Shown here: one piece after another, positions 8,231-16,804 of the stretch
Layout of the letters: every line of letters begins with the position of its first letter
How positions within the stretch are numbered: position 1 is the first letter of the stretch
NCBI GenBank assembly: GCA_964507445.1
Contig: CAZDQF010000002.1
Coordinates: forward strand, 248,001 to 312,000
DNA from: GCA-2683135 sp964507445
Lineage (GTDB): Bacteria; Planctomycetota; GCA-002687715
Direction of reading: 5' to 3'
DNA length: 64,000 nucleotides
Position numbers and translations under genes: made by a program
The notes under the pieces: generated by a model
What the model saw: the letters and a program-made list of their open reading frames with translations, nothing else
The model's database searches: none
Told to the model about the DNA's origin: nothing

Positions 8231-10918
8231 ATGCAAGTCCACACCCGGCCGTGGAGCGCCCGCCTGTTGGTGGCGTTGTCCTGTCTGGTCGCCGTCAGCG
8301 CCCTGTTGCCCGCGCAGGTCCTCCCGGTGCTTACGGAGGTCTCGTTCCGCAACGAGACAGGCGCTCCCCAGGACGGCCTGACCCTGACCTTCAGCCAGCC
8401 CCTGGAACCCAACCAGCCGATGCTGGTGCCCGGGGGAGGGACCATCATCCCGCCGTTCACGTTGCCCGCGGGTTATCCGACGCCGGACGTGGTGGTGCTC
8501 AACGGTCAGACCGTGGCCCCCGGCGCGAGGGTGCCCACCAACGGCACCATGTCGTTCACAGGTTCCGTCGTGGACTCCGGCGTCGCCATCGATCAGGCCA
8601 CGTGGACCACCGCGGGGGTCCCCACCCGGACCGTGGCGCTGGTGTCCTTTCTCAACATGACGGGCAGCTTCGCCAACCGGGTCGCTTTCACCATCATCGG
8701 AGAGAGCGGCGCCGTGCTCGTGGCGTCTTCCGTGAGCATCGCCGACTCCTACGCGCCGAACTCCTGCACCCCCACCGGCATCACCCCGGCGGGGGGCAGC
8801 GTCATCGTCGACGTGCCCTGCTGCGTGTCCGGGTTCGGTGGAGTCATCGGCCCGTTGCAGATCACCCTGCCCACGGCGGAGCGCATCGCCGAGGTGCGAT
8901 ACTCCCTGATCCAGAACGGGACCAAGCGGGGGAGCGCCCTCGACAAGGTGGTGCGGAATCTCGACCAGGAGGAGTCCGGCGGCCCGCAGCAGAACGCGGG
9001 CTCCATCTCCATCCAGACCAACCTCCCGGTGGACGCGGTGTTCCCGCCGAGCCTGTCGCCGTTCGCCCTGCTGTCGGGGCTCAACAGCTCGTTCCTGTAC
9101 GCCTGTGACGGCACGGTTCCGCCCGGAGCGTCGTTGCAGACCGGGCGGATCGTGCTGACCTCCATCGGCTCCGGCACGACCAACCTCGGCACCTCGGCCA
9201 ACTCCATCCTCTGGTACGCCGAACCGTCTCTCTTCGGGGCGGTCCCGGATCTGTTCTATCTGCCCTTTGACGCCACCGCCGGCAACGGCACCCCCAACGT
9301 GGCCGAGCCCGGCGTCGGCGCGGACCCGGTGCCCATCCAGGGGCATTCATCCGGTCAGGCGCCGGGTCAGTTCGGTACCTCCCTGCAGGGAGCGGGGAGC
9401 ACCAGCGCCAGCAACTTCCTGGAGACAGGGTGGGTCCCGGATCTCGGGCTGGACGACTTCACGGTGTCGTTCTGGGTGGATCGGAACAACGTCAACACCC
9501 AGACGTCGAGCATCTTCGGAGCGCCCGACTCCATCTCCTGCCGGGTGACCGGCGCGGACGTGGAGCTGCGCATGGTCGCGCCCGGCGCGTCGGAGATCGT
9601 GCGAGTGTCGGGGGTCCTGCCGGCCGCCGGCGGCCGGGTGGTCACCTTCGTCAGGGACTCGACCGTTGATGAGGTGCGGGCCTACGTCGATGGGAACCTG
9701 GTCCTCATCCAGCCGGTGGTCCCCGTGCCTCTCCTGGGCGTGGAGGAGTGCCTCATCGGAGCCGTCGCGGGGCAGCCTGCGCTGGAGTCCGGGGTCCGTC
9801 TGGACGAGCTGCGGCTCTACAGGCGCGCCCTGTCACCCATGGAGGTGTCCTATGCCTACGACAAGAGCTTGCCCTCCATCGTCGTCATCACCAACATCCC
9901 GCAGTGGGGGTCCAACGATCTGGACGCGCGCTTCGAGGCCGACGGCGTGGGCGGCCTGCCGGGTCAGCCGGTGATCCTCACCCGCTGCGTCGGAGAGACC
10001 GTCTCCGTCTCGTTGAGCAGCCAGAACCAGGGCATGGGGTGGGAGTTCATCTGGTCGGACGGTGCGCCGCCGATCCAGCCGCGTTCTCTGGTCAACATCG
10101 CGGTGGGAGACCAGCCGGTGAACCTGGACATCTATGACCCGGGCGTCATGGCGCTCAACGGGTTCCAGTTCCAGAGCCCGTTCTTCAACGCCGTGATCCC
10201 CTTCACGCCATCCAGCCCCAACGCCGTCAACGCCCAGCTGGCCGTGGCGTCACCTTCCCTGCCCTTCGGCATCGCCACCAGCGCCGCGGGGACGATCCAG
10301 TTCACCACCACCGGCAGCCAGGCGGTGATCGACGGACCCGATACGGATGACGGCTTCGTGGAGGTCTTCCCGGGGTCCCAGCCCTTGTGCGGCCCCCTGA
10401 ACATCAACTTCGCAGGCACCGCTTACACTTCGGCCTTCGTCAACGCCAACGGCTCGGTCAGCTTCGGCGCGCCGGCCATGGACCCGTCTCCCACGGCCAT
10501 GGAGTTCGCGTCAGGACCGCCCCGACTCGCGGGCTTGTGGACCGATCTGGACCCAAGCGCCGAGGGCGACATCACCATGCGCGTCGTCCAGGGAGCCTTG
10601 CTGGTGCGCTTTGGCCTCGTGGGCGTGAGCGGTACCCAGTCCGAGGCCTCCTTCGACCTGGTGTTCAGCGCAAACGGAGCTTGCGGCGTCTTCGGTTACG
10701 ATCCCCCGGGGGCTGCGTTCGATACGTTGGTCGGCCTCACCCCGGGCGGCGGCGCTTCCGACCCCGGGTCCTTGAATCTGGGGGCCCTGGTGGGTGCGGG
10801 CTTGCAGACCGGCAGCGCCACCGACATGGTGTACGAGGTCCTGAGCGGCTCGGCCCCGTCAGGGTTCTACTCGATCGAGTTCCTGACCAGCGACGGCAGC
10901 GCCTACATCGTGGAGTAG
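8231..10918 (+). CDS. Large secreted protein with LamG-type and nidogen-like beta domains
   Basis: An 895-residue exported protein. The signal peptide RLLVALSCLVAVSALLPAQ follows ATG 8231, which has a CGGAG ribosome-binding site about 8 bases upstream. The N-terminal third is beta-rich without a clear family. Residues about 340-545 carry a concanavalin/LamG-like fold (FYLPFDATAG, LDDFTVSFWVDRN, VRLDELRLYRRALSPMEVSY). Residues about 700-830 read NFAGTAYTSAFVNANGSVSF and PRLAGLWTDLDPSAEGDI, as in nidogen-like surface proteins. No anchor or sorting signal is visible. It probably binds surfaces or glycans; an enzymatic role is not supported. The kinase downstream starts 20 bases after its stop and may be cotranscribed. 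Confidence 0.8.
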   Translation: MQVHTRPWSARLLVALSCLVAVSALLPAQVLPVLTEVSFRNETGAPQDGLTLTFSQPLEPNQPMLVPGGGTIIPPFTLPAGYPTPDVVVLNGQTVAPGARVPTNGTMSFTGSVVDSGVAIDQATWTTAGVPTRTVALVSFLNMTGSFANRVAFTIIGESGAVLVASSVSIADSYAPNSCTPTGITPAGGSVIVDVPCCVSGFGGVIGPLQITLPTAERIAEVRYSLIQNGTKRGSALDKVVRNLDQEESGGPQQNAGSISIQTNLPVDAVFPPSLSPFALLSGLNSSFLYACDGTVPPGASLQTGRIVLTSIGSGTTNLGTSANSILWYAEPSLFGAVPDLFYLPFDATAGNGTPNVAEPGVGADPVPIQGHSSGQAPGQFGTSLQGAGSTSASNFLETGWVPDLGLDDFTVSFWVDRNNVNTQTSSIFGAPDSISCRVTGADVELRMVAPGASEIVRVSGVLPAAGGRVVTFVRDSTVDEVRAYVDGNLVLIQPVVPVPLLGVEECLIGAVAGQPALESGVRLDELRLYRRALSPMEVSYAYDKSLPSIVVITNIPQWGSNDLDARFEADGVGGLPGQPVILTRCVGETVSVSLSSQNQGMGWEFIWSDGAPPIQPRSLVNIAVGDQPVNLDIYDPGVMALNGFQFQSPFFNAVIPFTPSSPNAVNAQLAVASPSLPFGIATSAAGTIQFTTTGSQAVIDGPDTDDGFVEVFPGSQPLCGPLNINFAGTAYTSAFVNANGSVSFGAPAMDPSPTAMEFASGPPRLAGLWTDLDPSAEGDITMRVVQGALLVRFGLVGVSGTQSEASFDLVFSANGACGVFGYDPPGAAFDTLVGLTPGGGASDPGSLNLGALVGAGLQTGSATDMVYEVLSGSAPSGFYSIEFLTSDGSAYIVE

Positions 10919-10937
10919 GAAGAAAGGAATCAGCGGG

Positions 10938-13778
10938 GTGGCGGACGGCGAAACGGAACACGATTCGCTCAACTCCGACGACGGCGGCGACGACAGCGAC
11001 TCCGCGTTCCGCACCTTCCTGGACCGCTACAACTCTGAGCGGGGCACGGATATGGAACGCCCCATGTCGGACTACCTGGACGAGTTCAGGCGTCTGGCGG
11101 AGAGCTGGGGTTCTGACGCCGAGACCCTGGTGCCTCCCGGTGATGGGTTCTCCTCGACGGGGGTCGGCGTGGAGGCCTACGGCCCCTACGCGCTGGTGCG
11201 CGAGCTGGGACGGGGCGGGCAGGGTGTCGTCTACCTCGCGGAGGACACACGCTCGGGCCGTCGGGTCGCGCTCAAGGCCCTGACGGCCTTGGGCCCCGCG
11301 GCGCAGGATCACCTGCAGCGGTTCAGGCGGGAGGCCAAGGTCTGCTCCAGGCTCAATCACCCCGGGATCTGCCCCGTCCTCGATTCCGGAGTCAGCGAAA
11401 AGGGCCCCTACATCGTCCTGCAGTTCGTCGACGGAGACACCCTGGCGCAGCGGATCATCACCTCTCGCGAGGTCACCGTGGCCGCCAATCCCGACAGCGA
11501 GTACATGGACATCGAGTCCGCCCCGAGCATGACCCAACAGGAGTCCCGGGACGACAGTTCGGCTGACCTCGCCAGCATCCCGCTCACCCGTTTCTCCATG
11601 GAGCGGGACGAGCTGGACGGGTTGCTGCTCCTGTTCGAGAAGGTGGCCCTGGCGCTCCACGCTGCTCACGAAGCCGGGATCGTCCATCGTGACATCAAGC
11701 CGGGCAACATCATGGTCACGGAGGAGGAGGAGCCCGTGATCCTGGACTTCGGCCTCGCCCGGGACGAGGAGAGCGCCGAGCCGACTCTCACCCGTACCGG
11801 CGACGTCTTCGGGACCCCCGCCTACATGTCTCCGGAGCAGATCGCGGGAGGCAGGGGCCTGGACCGACGCGCCGACATCTACTCCCTCGGAGTGTCCCTG
11901 TACGAGAGCGTCACCCTGCGCCGTCCGTTCGAGGGACCCACACGACAACGCATGTATCTGGCCATCATCAACCAGATGCCGCCGGACCCGAGCCAGATCA
12001 ACAGCGGCGTCAACGGCGACCTGCGCCTCGTGATGGCCACCGCCATGGAGAAGGAGGCGCGGCGTCGCTACCAGACCGCCGCCGACTTCGCGGATGATCT
12101 CCGGCGCGTGCGGCTCGGCTTGCGCGTGGAGGCGAGGGCCTTGCCGGGTGCGGTCCGGATCGCACGATGGGCGCGGCGGAACCCGGTGATGGCCTCCAGC
12201 ATCGTGGGGCTGTTCCTGACCCTCTCCGTGGGGCTGGGCATCGCCCTGACGCTCCTGGGAGAGACCCGGGCGCAGCGGAATCGGGCGGAGACGGAGCGGC
12301 GGGAAGCGGTCGCCCAGCGTGAGCGCGCGGACAGCAGCGTCGCCGCCTACGAACGCCTCGCGGACGTCAAGCGGCTGTCCCAGCTGCTCACCGCGGAGCA
12401 GGTGTCCTGGCCGCCGGTTCCCGACTCCCTCGGAGATGACGCCGGCATCGAGGCGTGGCTCGAAGGGGCTCAGGCCATGGAGGGCAATCGTCCAGGGCAC
12501 ATGGCCTCGCTGTGCGCTCTCCGGCGTGAGGCTCTGCCGGAGCCGGACCCCATCCTGGACGCCGACCGCGCCGCCAAGCTGAGGGAGCTGGAGGCGGCGT
12601 TGAAGCCGTTGCTGGCGGGCGTGGCCGACGACGCCGCCCGAGCCAGATTTGAGGAGGTCGAGCGGGCTCTGGACGACACCCCGGTGTCGTGGCGGTTCTC
12701 GGACGAGACCCTCGGTTGGCGTCACGACGTCCTGAGCGAGCTGGTGCGGGACATCAGCGGGCTGGGATCGGTGCGGCAGCGGGTGCAGCGCCAGGCGGCG
12801 TTCATTCGCAGCCTCGGAAAACTCGAGGCGCGTTACGAGGAGGCGTGGGAGGAGGTCCTCGAGGCCATCTCCGATCGAGCCGAGAATCCTCGCTATCGGG
12901 GCTTCGTCATGAGCCCGCAGTCGGGCCTGATCCCGCTCGGGAAGGACCCGGAATCCGGTCTCTTCGAGTTCGTCCACGCGCAGACCGGGGAGGTCCCGCG
13001 ACGCGACGCGGAGGGGCGGGCCGTGGTCACTCCTGAGTCCGGGATGGTCTTGGTCCTGTTGCCCCCGGGCGCGTTCACGGTGGGGGCTCAGAGCGCCGAC
13101 CCGGGCGCGGCGGGTTACGACCCCATGGCCCGACCCATGGACGCCCGCCCCAACAGCGGCGGTGTCCGTGAGGTGGTCGTCGAGTCGCCGTTCTTCATCT
13201 CCAAGTACGAGATGACCCAGGGGCAGTGGGCTCGGCTCACCGGTGCGAACCCCAGCTTCGTGAAGCCCGGGTACGGCATCGCGGGAGGCCGAAGGGTCGG
13301 CTTGGATCACCCCGTGGAGCAGGTCAGCTGGCTCGACTGTCGAAGGGTGCTGCCGCGCATGGGGTTGGCGCTGCCTACGGAGATCGAGTGGGAGTACGCC
13401 TGCCGTGGCGGCAGCGCTTCGCCTTGGTGGACCGGGGACGAGGCGGCGACGCTCCGGGGCGCCGCCAACGTGGCGGATTCGTTCTACCACCGGCATGGCG
13501 GCGTACCGTCTCAGCCCTACGAAGAGCAACTGGACGATGGGCGTACGTTCCACGCCCCGGTGGGTTCCTATCGCGGCAACGGCTTCGGCTTGCACGACAC
13601 CGTGGGGAACGTGTGGGAGTGGTGCGACGATGACTACGGCAACCGGGGCAAGATCATCCGTGGCGGCGGCTTCAAGACCCGGGCGGACGTAGGGCGCTCC
13701 GGCAGCCGGAACCAGGGTCCGATCGCGTTCAGGGACTCCACCGCAGGAGTGCGGCCGGTCCGTCATCTCGACCCCTGA
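10938..13778 (+). CDS. Ser/Thr protein kinase fused to FGE-sulfatase-like domain
   Basis: A 946-residue membrane protein. The Hanks-type kinase domain spans about residues 81-390: glycine loop LGRGGQGVVYLA, Lys 113, catalytic VHRDIKPGNIM (HRD 250-252) and DFG at 270-272. An insertion of about 50 residues (174-225), rich in Ser, Asp and Glu, separates the hinge from the helix before the catalytic loop. One membrane helix lies at about 415-440 (VGLFLTLSVGLGIALTLL), then a helical linker. The C-terminal part from about residue 696 (SGMVLVLLPPGAFTVG, YEMTQGQWARLTG, GNVWEWCDDDYG, IIRGGGFKTR) is an FGE-sulfatase fold without the catalytic Cys pair of true FGly-generating enzymes, so it probably senses or binds. 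GTG 10938 is the start. Confidence 0.93.
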   Translation: MADGETEHDSLNSDDGGDDSDSAFRTFLDRYNSERGTDMERPMSDYLDEFRRLAESWGSDAETLVPPGDGFSSTGVGVEAYGPYALVRELGRGGQGVVYLAEDTRSGRRVALKALTALGPAAQDHLQRFRREAKVCSRLNHPGICPVLDSGVSEKGPYIVLQFVDGDTLAQRIITSREVTVAANPDSEYMDIESAPSMTQQESRDDSSADLASIPLTRFSMERDELDGLLLLFEKVALALHAAHEAGIVHRDIKPGNIMVTEEEEPVILDFGLARDEESAEPTLTRTGDVFGTPAYMSPEQIAGGRGLDRRADIYSLGVSLYESVTLRRPFEGPTRQRMYLAIINQMPPDPSQINSGVNGDLRLVMATAMEKEARRRYQTAADFADDLRRVRLGLRVEARALPGAVRIARWARRNPVMASSIVGLFLTLSVGLGIALTLLGETRAQRNRAETERREAVAQRERADSSVAAYERLADVKRLSQLLTAEQVSWPPVPDSLGDDAGIEAWLEGAQAMEGNRPGHMASLCALRREALPEPDPILDADRAAKLRELEAALKPLLAGVADDAARARFEEVERALDDTPVSWRFSDETLGWRHDVLSELVRDISGLGSVRQRVQRQAAFIRSLGKLEARYEEAWEEVLEAISDRAENPRYRGFVMSPQSGLIPLGKDPESGLFEFVHAQTGEVPRRDAEGRAVVTPESGMVLVLLPPGAFTVGAQSADPGAAGYDPMARPMDARPNSGGVREVVVESPFFISKYEMTQGQWARLTGANPSFVKPGYGIAGGRRVGLDHPVEQVSWLDCRRVLPRMGLALPTEIEWEYACRGGSASPWWTGDEAATLRGAANVADSFYHRHGGVPSQPYEEQLDDGRTFHAPVGSYRGNGFGLHDTVGNVWEWCDDDYGNRGKIIRGGGFKTRADVGRSGSRNQGPIAFRDSTAGVRPVRHLDP

Positions 13779-13809
13779 TCACGCCGCCGCCGTCGCGGGC
13801 CGACCCTGG

Positions 13810-13815
13810 TATCGT
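13810..13815 (+). promoter_or_regulatory. Putative -10 element for leaderless start at 13826
   Basis: TATCGT ends 10 bases before ATG 13826, so transcripts would start within a few bases of the codon. No Shine-Dalgarno-like sequence is present. Confidence 0.35.
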
Positions 13816-13825
13816 GCCCCGTGCC

Positions 13826-15061
13826 ATGAGCGAGGTGTCCCTGTCCGTGCTGGCCTTCAGCCCGTTCCTGCCCTATCCACCGGATCACGGCGGCAGGATC
13901 AGGACGTTCCTGCTGTTGCGGGAGCTGGCGCGGCGCGGCCACGACGTTCACCTCGTCCCCTTGCTCGGTTCTGCTGAAGAGCGCCGACACGTGGCGGGAT
14001 TGGAGGAGGCCGGGATCTCGGTGCACCCGGTGGTGCATCCCCGACGCTTCGGCCGCCTCACCCTCTGCGACCGCGGGCGGAAGGTGGGCAACTACCTCCG
14101 AGGCCGTTCCGACGTGCTCCGTCGCTTCTGGTCGGAGGAAGCCCTCGGCGTCGTGGCGGGCCTCGGGCGCTCCTTTGACGTGGTGCTGGCGGAGGTGCTG
14201 TGGAGCGCGCCCCTGGCCCGGGCCGTTGAGGGAACCGTCCACGTGCTGGACACCCACAACGTGGAGCACGTGATCGCCACCCGGACCGCGGCGCAGACCT
14301 CCGGCGCCCTGAAGCGGGGTCTCGCGGCGCTCGAGGCGCGGGGGCTTCGTCACGACGAGGCGGCGCTGCTGCGGGCCTTCGACGGGGTGGTGGCGGTCTC
14401 CGAGGTGGACCGGGAGTCGCTGCTTCAACTGGCTCCCGGGATCACCTGCGACGTCGTCGGCAACTGTGTGGACACGGATCAGCTGCAGCCTCTGCCCGCG
14501 CCTGGGGGAGGGCCGCCGGTCTGCCTGTTCATGGGCAGCGCCAACTACCCTCCCAACCTGGACGCGGCGGAGTTCTTCGCCACCGGGGTGCTGCCGTCGC
14601 TGCGCCGACGGTTCGAAGGGGCGCGCATGCTCATGGTGGGGGCGGACCCGCCGCCGCGGCTGCAGGAGCTGGCGGCGGCCAACCCCGGGGTGGAACTCCT
14701 CGGGTACGTTGACGACATCGTGGAGGTGTACGCAGAGAGCACCGTGTCGGTGGTGCCGATCCGGGTGGGCGGGGGCACCCGCACCAAGATCCTGGAGGCC
14801 ATGGCCTTGAAGCGACCGGTGGTGTCCACCACGGTGGGAGCGGAGGGGTTGTCGGTGGAGGATCAGCGACATCTCCTGATCGCGGATACGGCAGAGTCCA
14901 TGGCGGAGGCGGTGGCCAGGTTGCACACGGAGGCGGGGCTGGCGGAGCGACTGTCCAGCGAAGGACGCGGGTTCGTCGAGGACTTCGGTTCGGCGGCGTC
15001 TGCGGGGGCGGCCTTCGAGCAGGTCCTGAGGGACGCCCACGCCCGGAGCGCCAGGCCATGA
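13826..15061 (+). CDS. GT4-type glycosyltransferase
   Basis: A 411-residue glycosyltransferase of the GT-B fold. The N-terminus (FSPFLPYPPDHGGRIRTF) is the acceptor-side glycine-rich loop typical of sugar transferases in exopolysaccharide or PEP-CTERM loci. The donor side shows VCLFMGSANYPPNLDAAEFF, LLGYVDDIVEVYAESTVSVV and the nucleotide-sugar motif PIRVGGGTRTKILEAMALKR. It would add a sugar from an NDP donor to a cell-surface glycan or glycolipid in the cytoplasm. ATG 13826 gives the family's usual start; an upstream GTG at 13814 adds four residues. Its stop overlaps the start of the GT2 gene (ATGA), so the two glycosyltransferases are coupled. Donor and acceptor are unknown. Confidence 0.9.
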   Translation: MSEVSLSVLAFSPFLPYPPDHGGRIRTFLLLRELARRGHDVHLVPLLGSAEERRHVAGLEEAGISVHPVVHPRRFGRLTLCDRGRKVGNYLRGRSDVLRRFWSEEALGVVAGLGRSFDVVLAEVLWSAPLARAVEGTVHVLDTHNVEHVIATRTAAQTSGALKRGLAALEARGLRHDEAALLRAFDGVVAVSEVDRESLLQLAPGITCDVVGNCVDTDQLQPLPAPGGGPPVCLFMGSANYPPNLDAAEFFATGVLPSLRRRFEGARMLMVGADPPPRLQELAAANPGVELLGYVDDIVEVYAESTVSVVPIRVGGGTRTKILEAMALKRPVVSTTVGAEGLSVEDQRHLLIADTAESMAEAVARLHTEAGLAERLSSEGRGFVEDFGSAASAGAAFEQVLRDAHARSARP

Positions 15062-16782
15062 GCGCCCCGTTGCTCACGGTCATCATCCCTACCTACGAGC
15101 GCCCCGAGGTGCTCGGTCGCTGCCTGGAGGCGCTGGCCGCCTCCGAGGACGTGGAGCTGTCGCGGCTGGAGGTGATCGTGGTGGACGACGGGTCGTCCGG
15201 GACCGCGGTGACGGATCTGCTGGAGCGCGTCGCGGGCGCGGCGCCGTTCGAGCTGATCCCCCTGAGACAGGAGAACGCCGGTCAGGCGAAGGCCCGCAAC
15301 CGCGCCATGGAGATCGCGCGGGCGCCGCTGTGGTTGTTCATCAACGACGACACCATCGCCACGCCGGGGATGATCGCGGCCCACCTGCGTGGGCACGGGG
15401 AATCGCCGGACCCACAGCTCGGGATCCTGGGTCGGGTGGTGCTCAAACCGGACATCCCCATGACCGGCCCCCGGTCCCTGCACTTCGATCACATGTACGC
15501 CTCCATAGCCGGTCGGACCATGCTGGACTGGTGCCAGTTCTGGACCACCAGCCTGTCCGTCAAGGGGGCGTTCTTCAAAGACCACGGGATTCGATTCGAC
15601 GCGGAGATGCGCTACCTGCACGACGACGTGGAGGTGGGGCAGCGCCTGTTCGAGCAGGGGTTCCAGCTGCGTTACGATCCTGAGTGTCTCGGTCATCATG
15701 ACCACGCGATCAGCGAAGACGACCTGTTCCGAAACGCCGAGCGGGAGGCTCGCAGCCTGGTCTACTGGGCCAACAAGCGCCCGGACCGGTTGTCCGACCT
15801 GGCACGATTCGGATTCACCCCTGCCAAGAAGACCTGGGAACGCGCCGTGAAGTACCCCTTGTTGTCCGTCGGCTTCAACGCCCTGACCCGTCCCGTCTGG
15901 AGGTTGGTGGCGCGATGCGCCTGGCCTGTCCTGCCGGGGTTGTCCCGGTTCCTGCTCTCACAGTGCTACGCCGCCACCAAGCGCCGGACCCTCCGGTTCC
16001 TGCTGTCTTCCGCCGCGGCGGTGCTGCTGACGCTGGTCCTGACGTCTTGCGTGGAAGGCGGCGGCTCAGCGCCCATCCAGGAGCCGGAAGCGCCGACCAG
16101 CTACGTGGAGACGATCCGCGGGTCCGACGTCGCCTTCGAGATGATCTGGGTGCCGGAGGGGAACTTCTGGATCGGCAAGACCGAGGTGACGTGGGATGAG
16201 TTCCTGCTGTATTGCGACTTCGAGGAATCCGGTGCTGTGCCGCCGGGGGCGGACGCGGTCTCCAAGCCGTCCAAGCCCCTCGAGGATGTGGCGCCCTACG
16301 ATCGGGACTGGGGTACGGGAAAGCGGCCTGCTGTGGGGATGAGCTGGAACGCCGCCAGGAAGTACTGCCAGTGGTTGTCCCAGAACACGGGCCGGACCTA
16401 CGAGCTGCCGACGGAAGCCCGGTGGGCCATCGCCTGCGGCCCCCGGCCCGATGACCTGGATGCTCATGCCTGGCACTACGGCAACAGCGAGGGCATGACC
16501 CAGGAGGTGGGGCTCAAGAAGCCCAACGACCTGGGAATCCACGACATGTACGGGAACCTGTGGGAGCACGTGGCGAACCCCTGGTCCCAGGACGAACCGG
16601 AGCGCGCCTGCTACCGAGGCGGGGCGTGGCGTACGCGGCCGGAGAACGTGACCCTCGAGGGGCGGCTAGCCTTCGAGGAGGCCTGGACCATGCTCGACCC
16701 CAACGTGCCTCCGGGGGTATGGTGGGTCCCTGACGGCGATCGGCTGGGGATGCGCGTGCTGCGTCCCGGGCCCGTTCGCTGA
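15058..16782 (+). CDS. GT2 glycosyltransferase fused to a lipoprotein-type FGE-sulfatase-like domain
   Basis: A 574-residue protein. Residues 1-230 are a GT2 (GT-A fold) transferase: LLTVIIPTYERPEVLGRCLE, VIVVDDGSS, LFINDDTI with the metal-binding Asp pair, and DDVEVGQRL. From about residue 309 comes RRTLRFLLSSAAAVLLTLVL followed by TSC: a complete-looking lipoprotein signal with lipobox Cys at 331, but in the middle of the chain. After it, EMIWVPEGNFWIGKTEVTW, LPTEARWAIACG, GNLWEHVANPW and CYRGGAWRTRPE form an FGE-sulfatase-like domain without the catalytic Cys pair. There is no Met near the junction, so this looks like an in-frame fusion of two genes; loss of a stop and start is the alternative. 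Confidence 0.85.
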   Translation: MSAPLLTVIIPTYERPEVLGRCLEALAASEDVELSRLEVIVVDDGSSGTAVTDLLERVAGAAPFELIPLRQENAGQAKARNRAMEIARAPLWLFINDDTIATPGMIAAHLRGHGESPDPQLGILGRVVLKPDIPMTGPRSLHFDHMYASIAGRTMLDWCQFWTTSLSVKGAFFKDHGIRFDAEMRYLHDDVEVGQRLFEQGFQLRYDPECLGHHDHAISEDDLFRNAEREARSLVYWANKRPDRLSDLARFGFTPAKKTWERAVKYPLLSVGFNALTRPVWRLVARCAWPVLPGLSRFLLSQCYAATKRRTLRFLLSSAAAVLLTLVLTSCVEGGGSAPIQEPEAPTSYVETIRGSDVAFEMIWVPEGNFWIGKTEVTWDEFLLYCDFEESGAVPPGADAVSKPSKPLEDVAPYDRDWGTGKRPAVGMSWNAARKYCQWLSQNTGRTYELPTEARWAIACGPRPDDLDAHAWHYGNSEGMTQEVGLKKPNDLGIHDMYGNLWEHVANPWSQDEPERACYRGGAWRTRPENVTLEGRLAFEEAWTMLDPNVPPGVWWVPDGDRLGMRVLRPGPVR

Positions 16783-16804
16783 CCACGCTGACCCGGAGCA
16801 CCCC

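Noticed and set aside
15058..16782. FGE-like domain as the formylglycine-generating enzyme for the nearby sulfatases
   Set aside because: The catalytic Cys pair is absent from the C-terminal RGG region.
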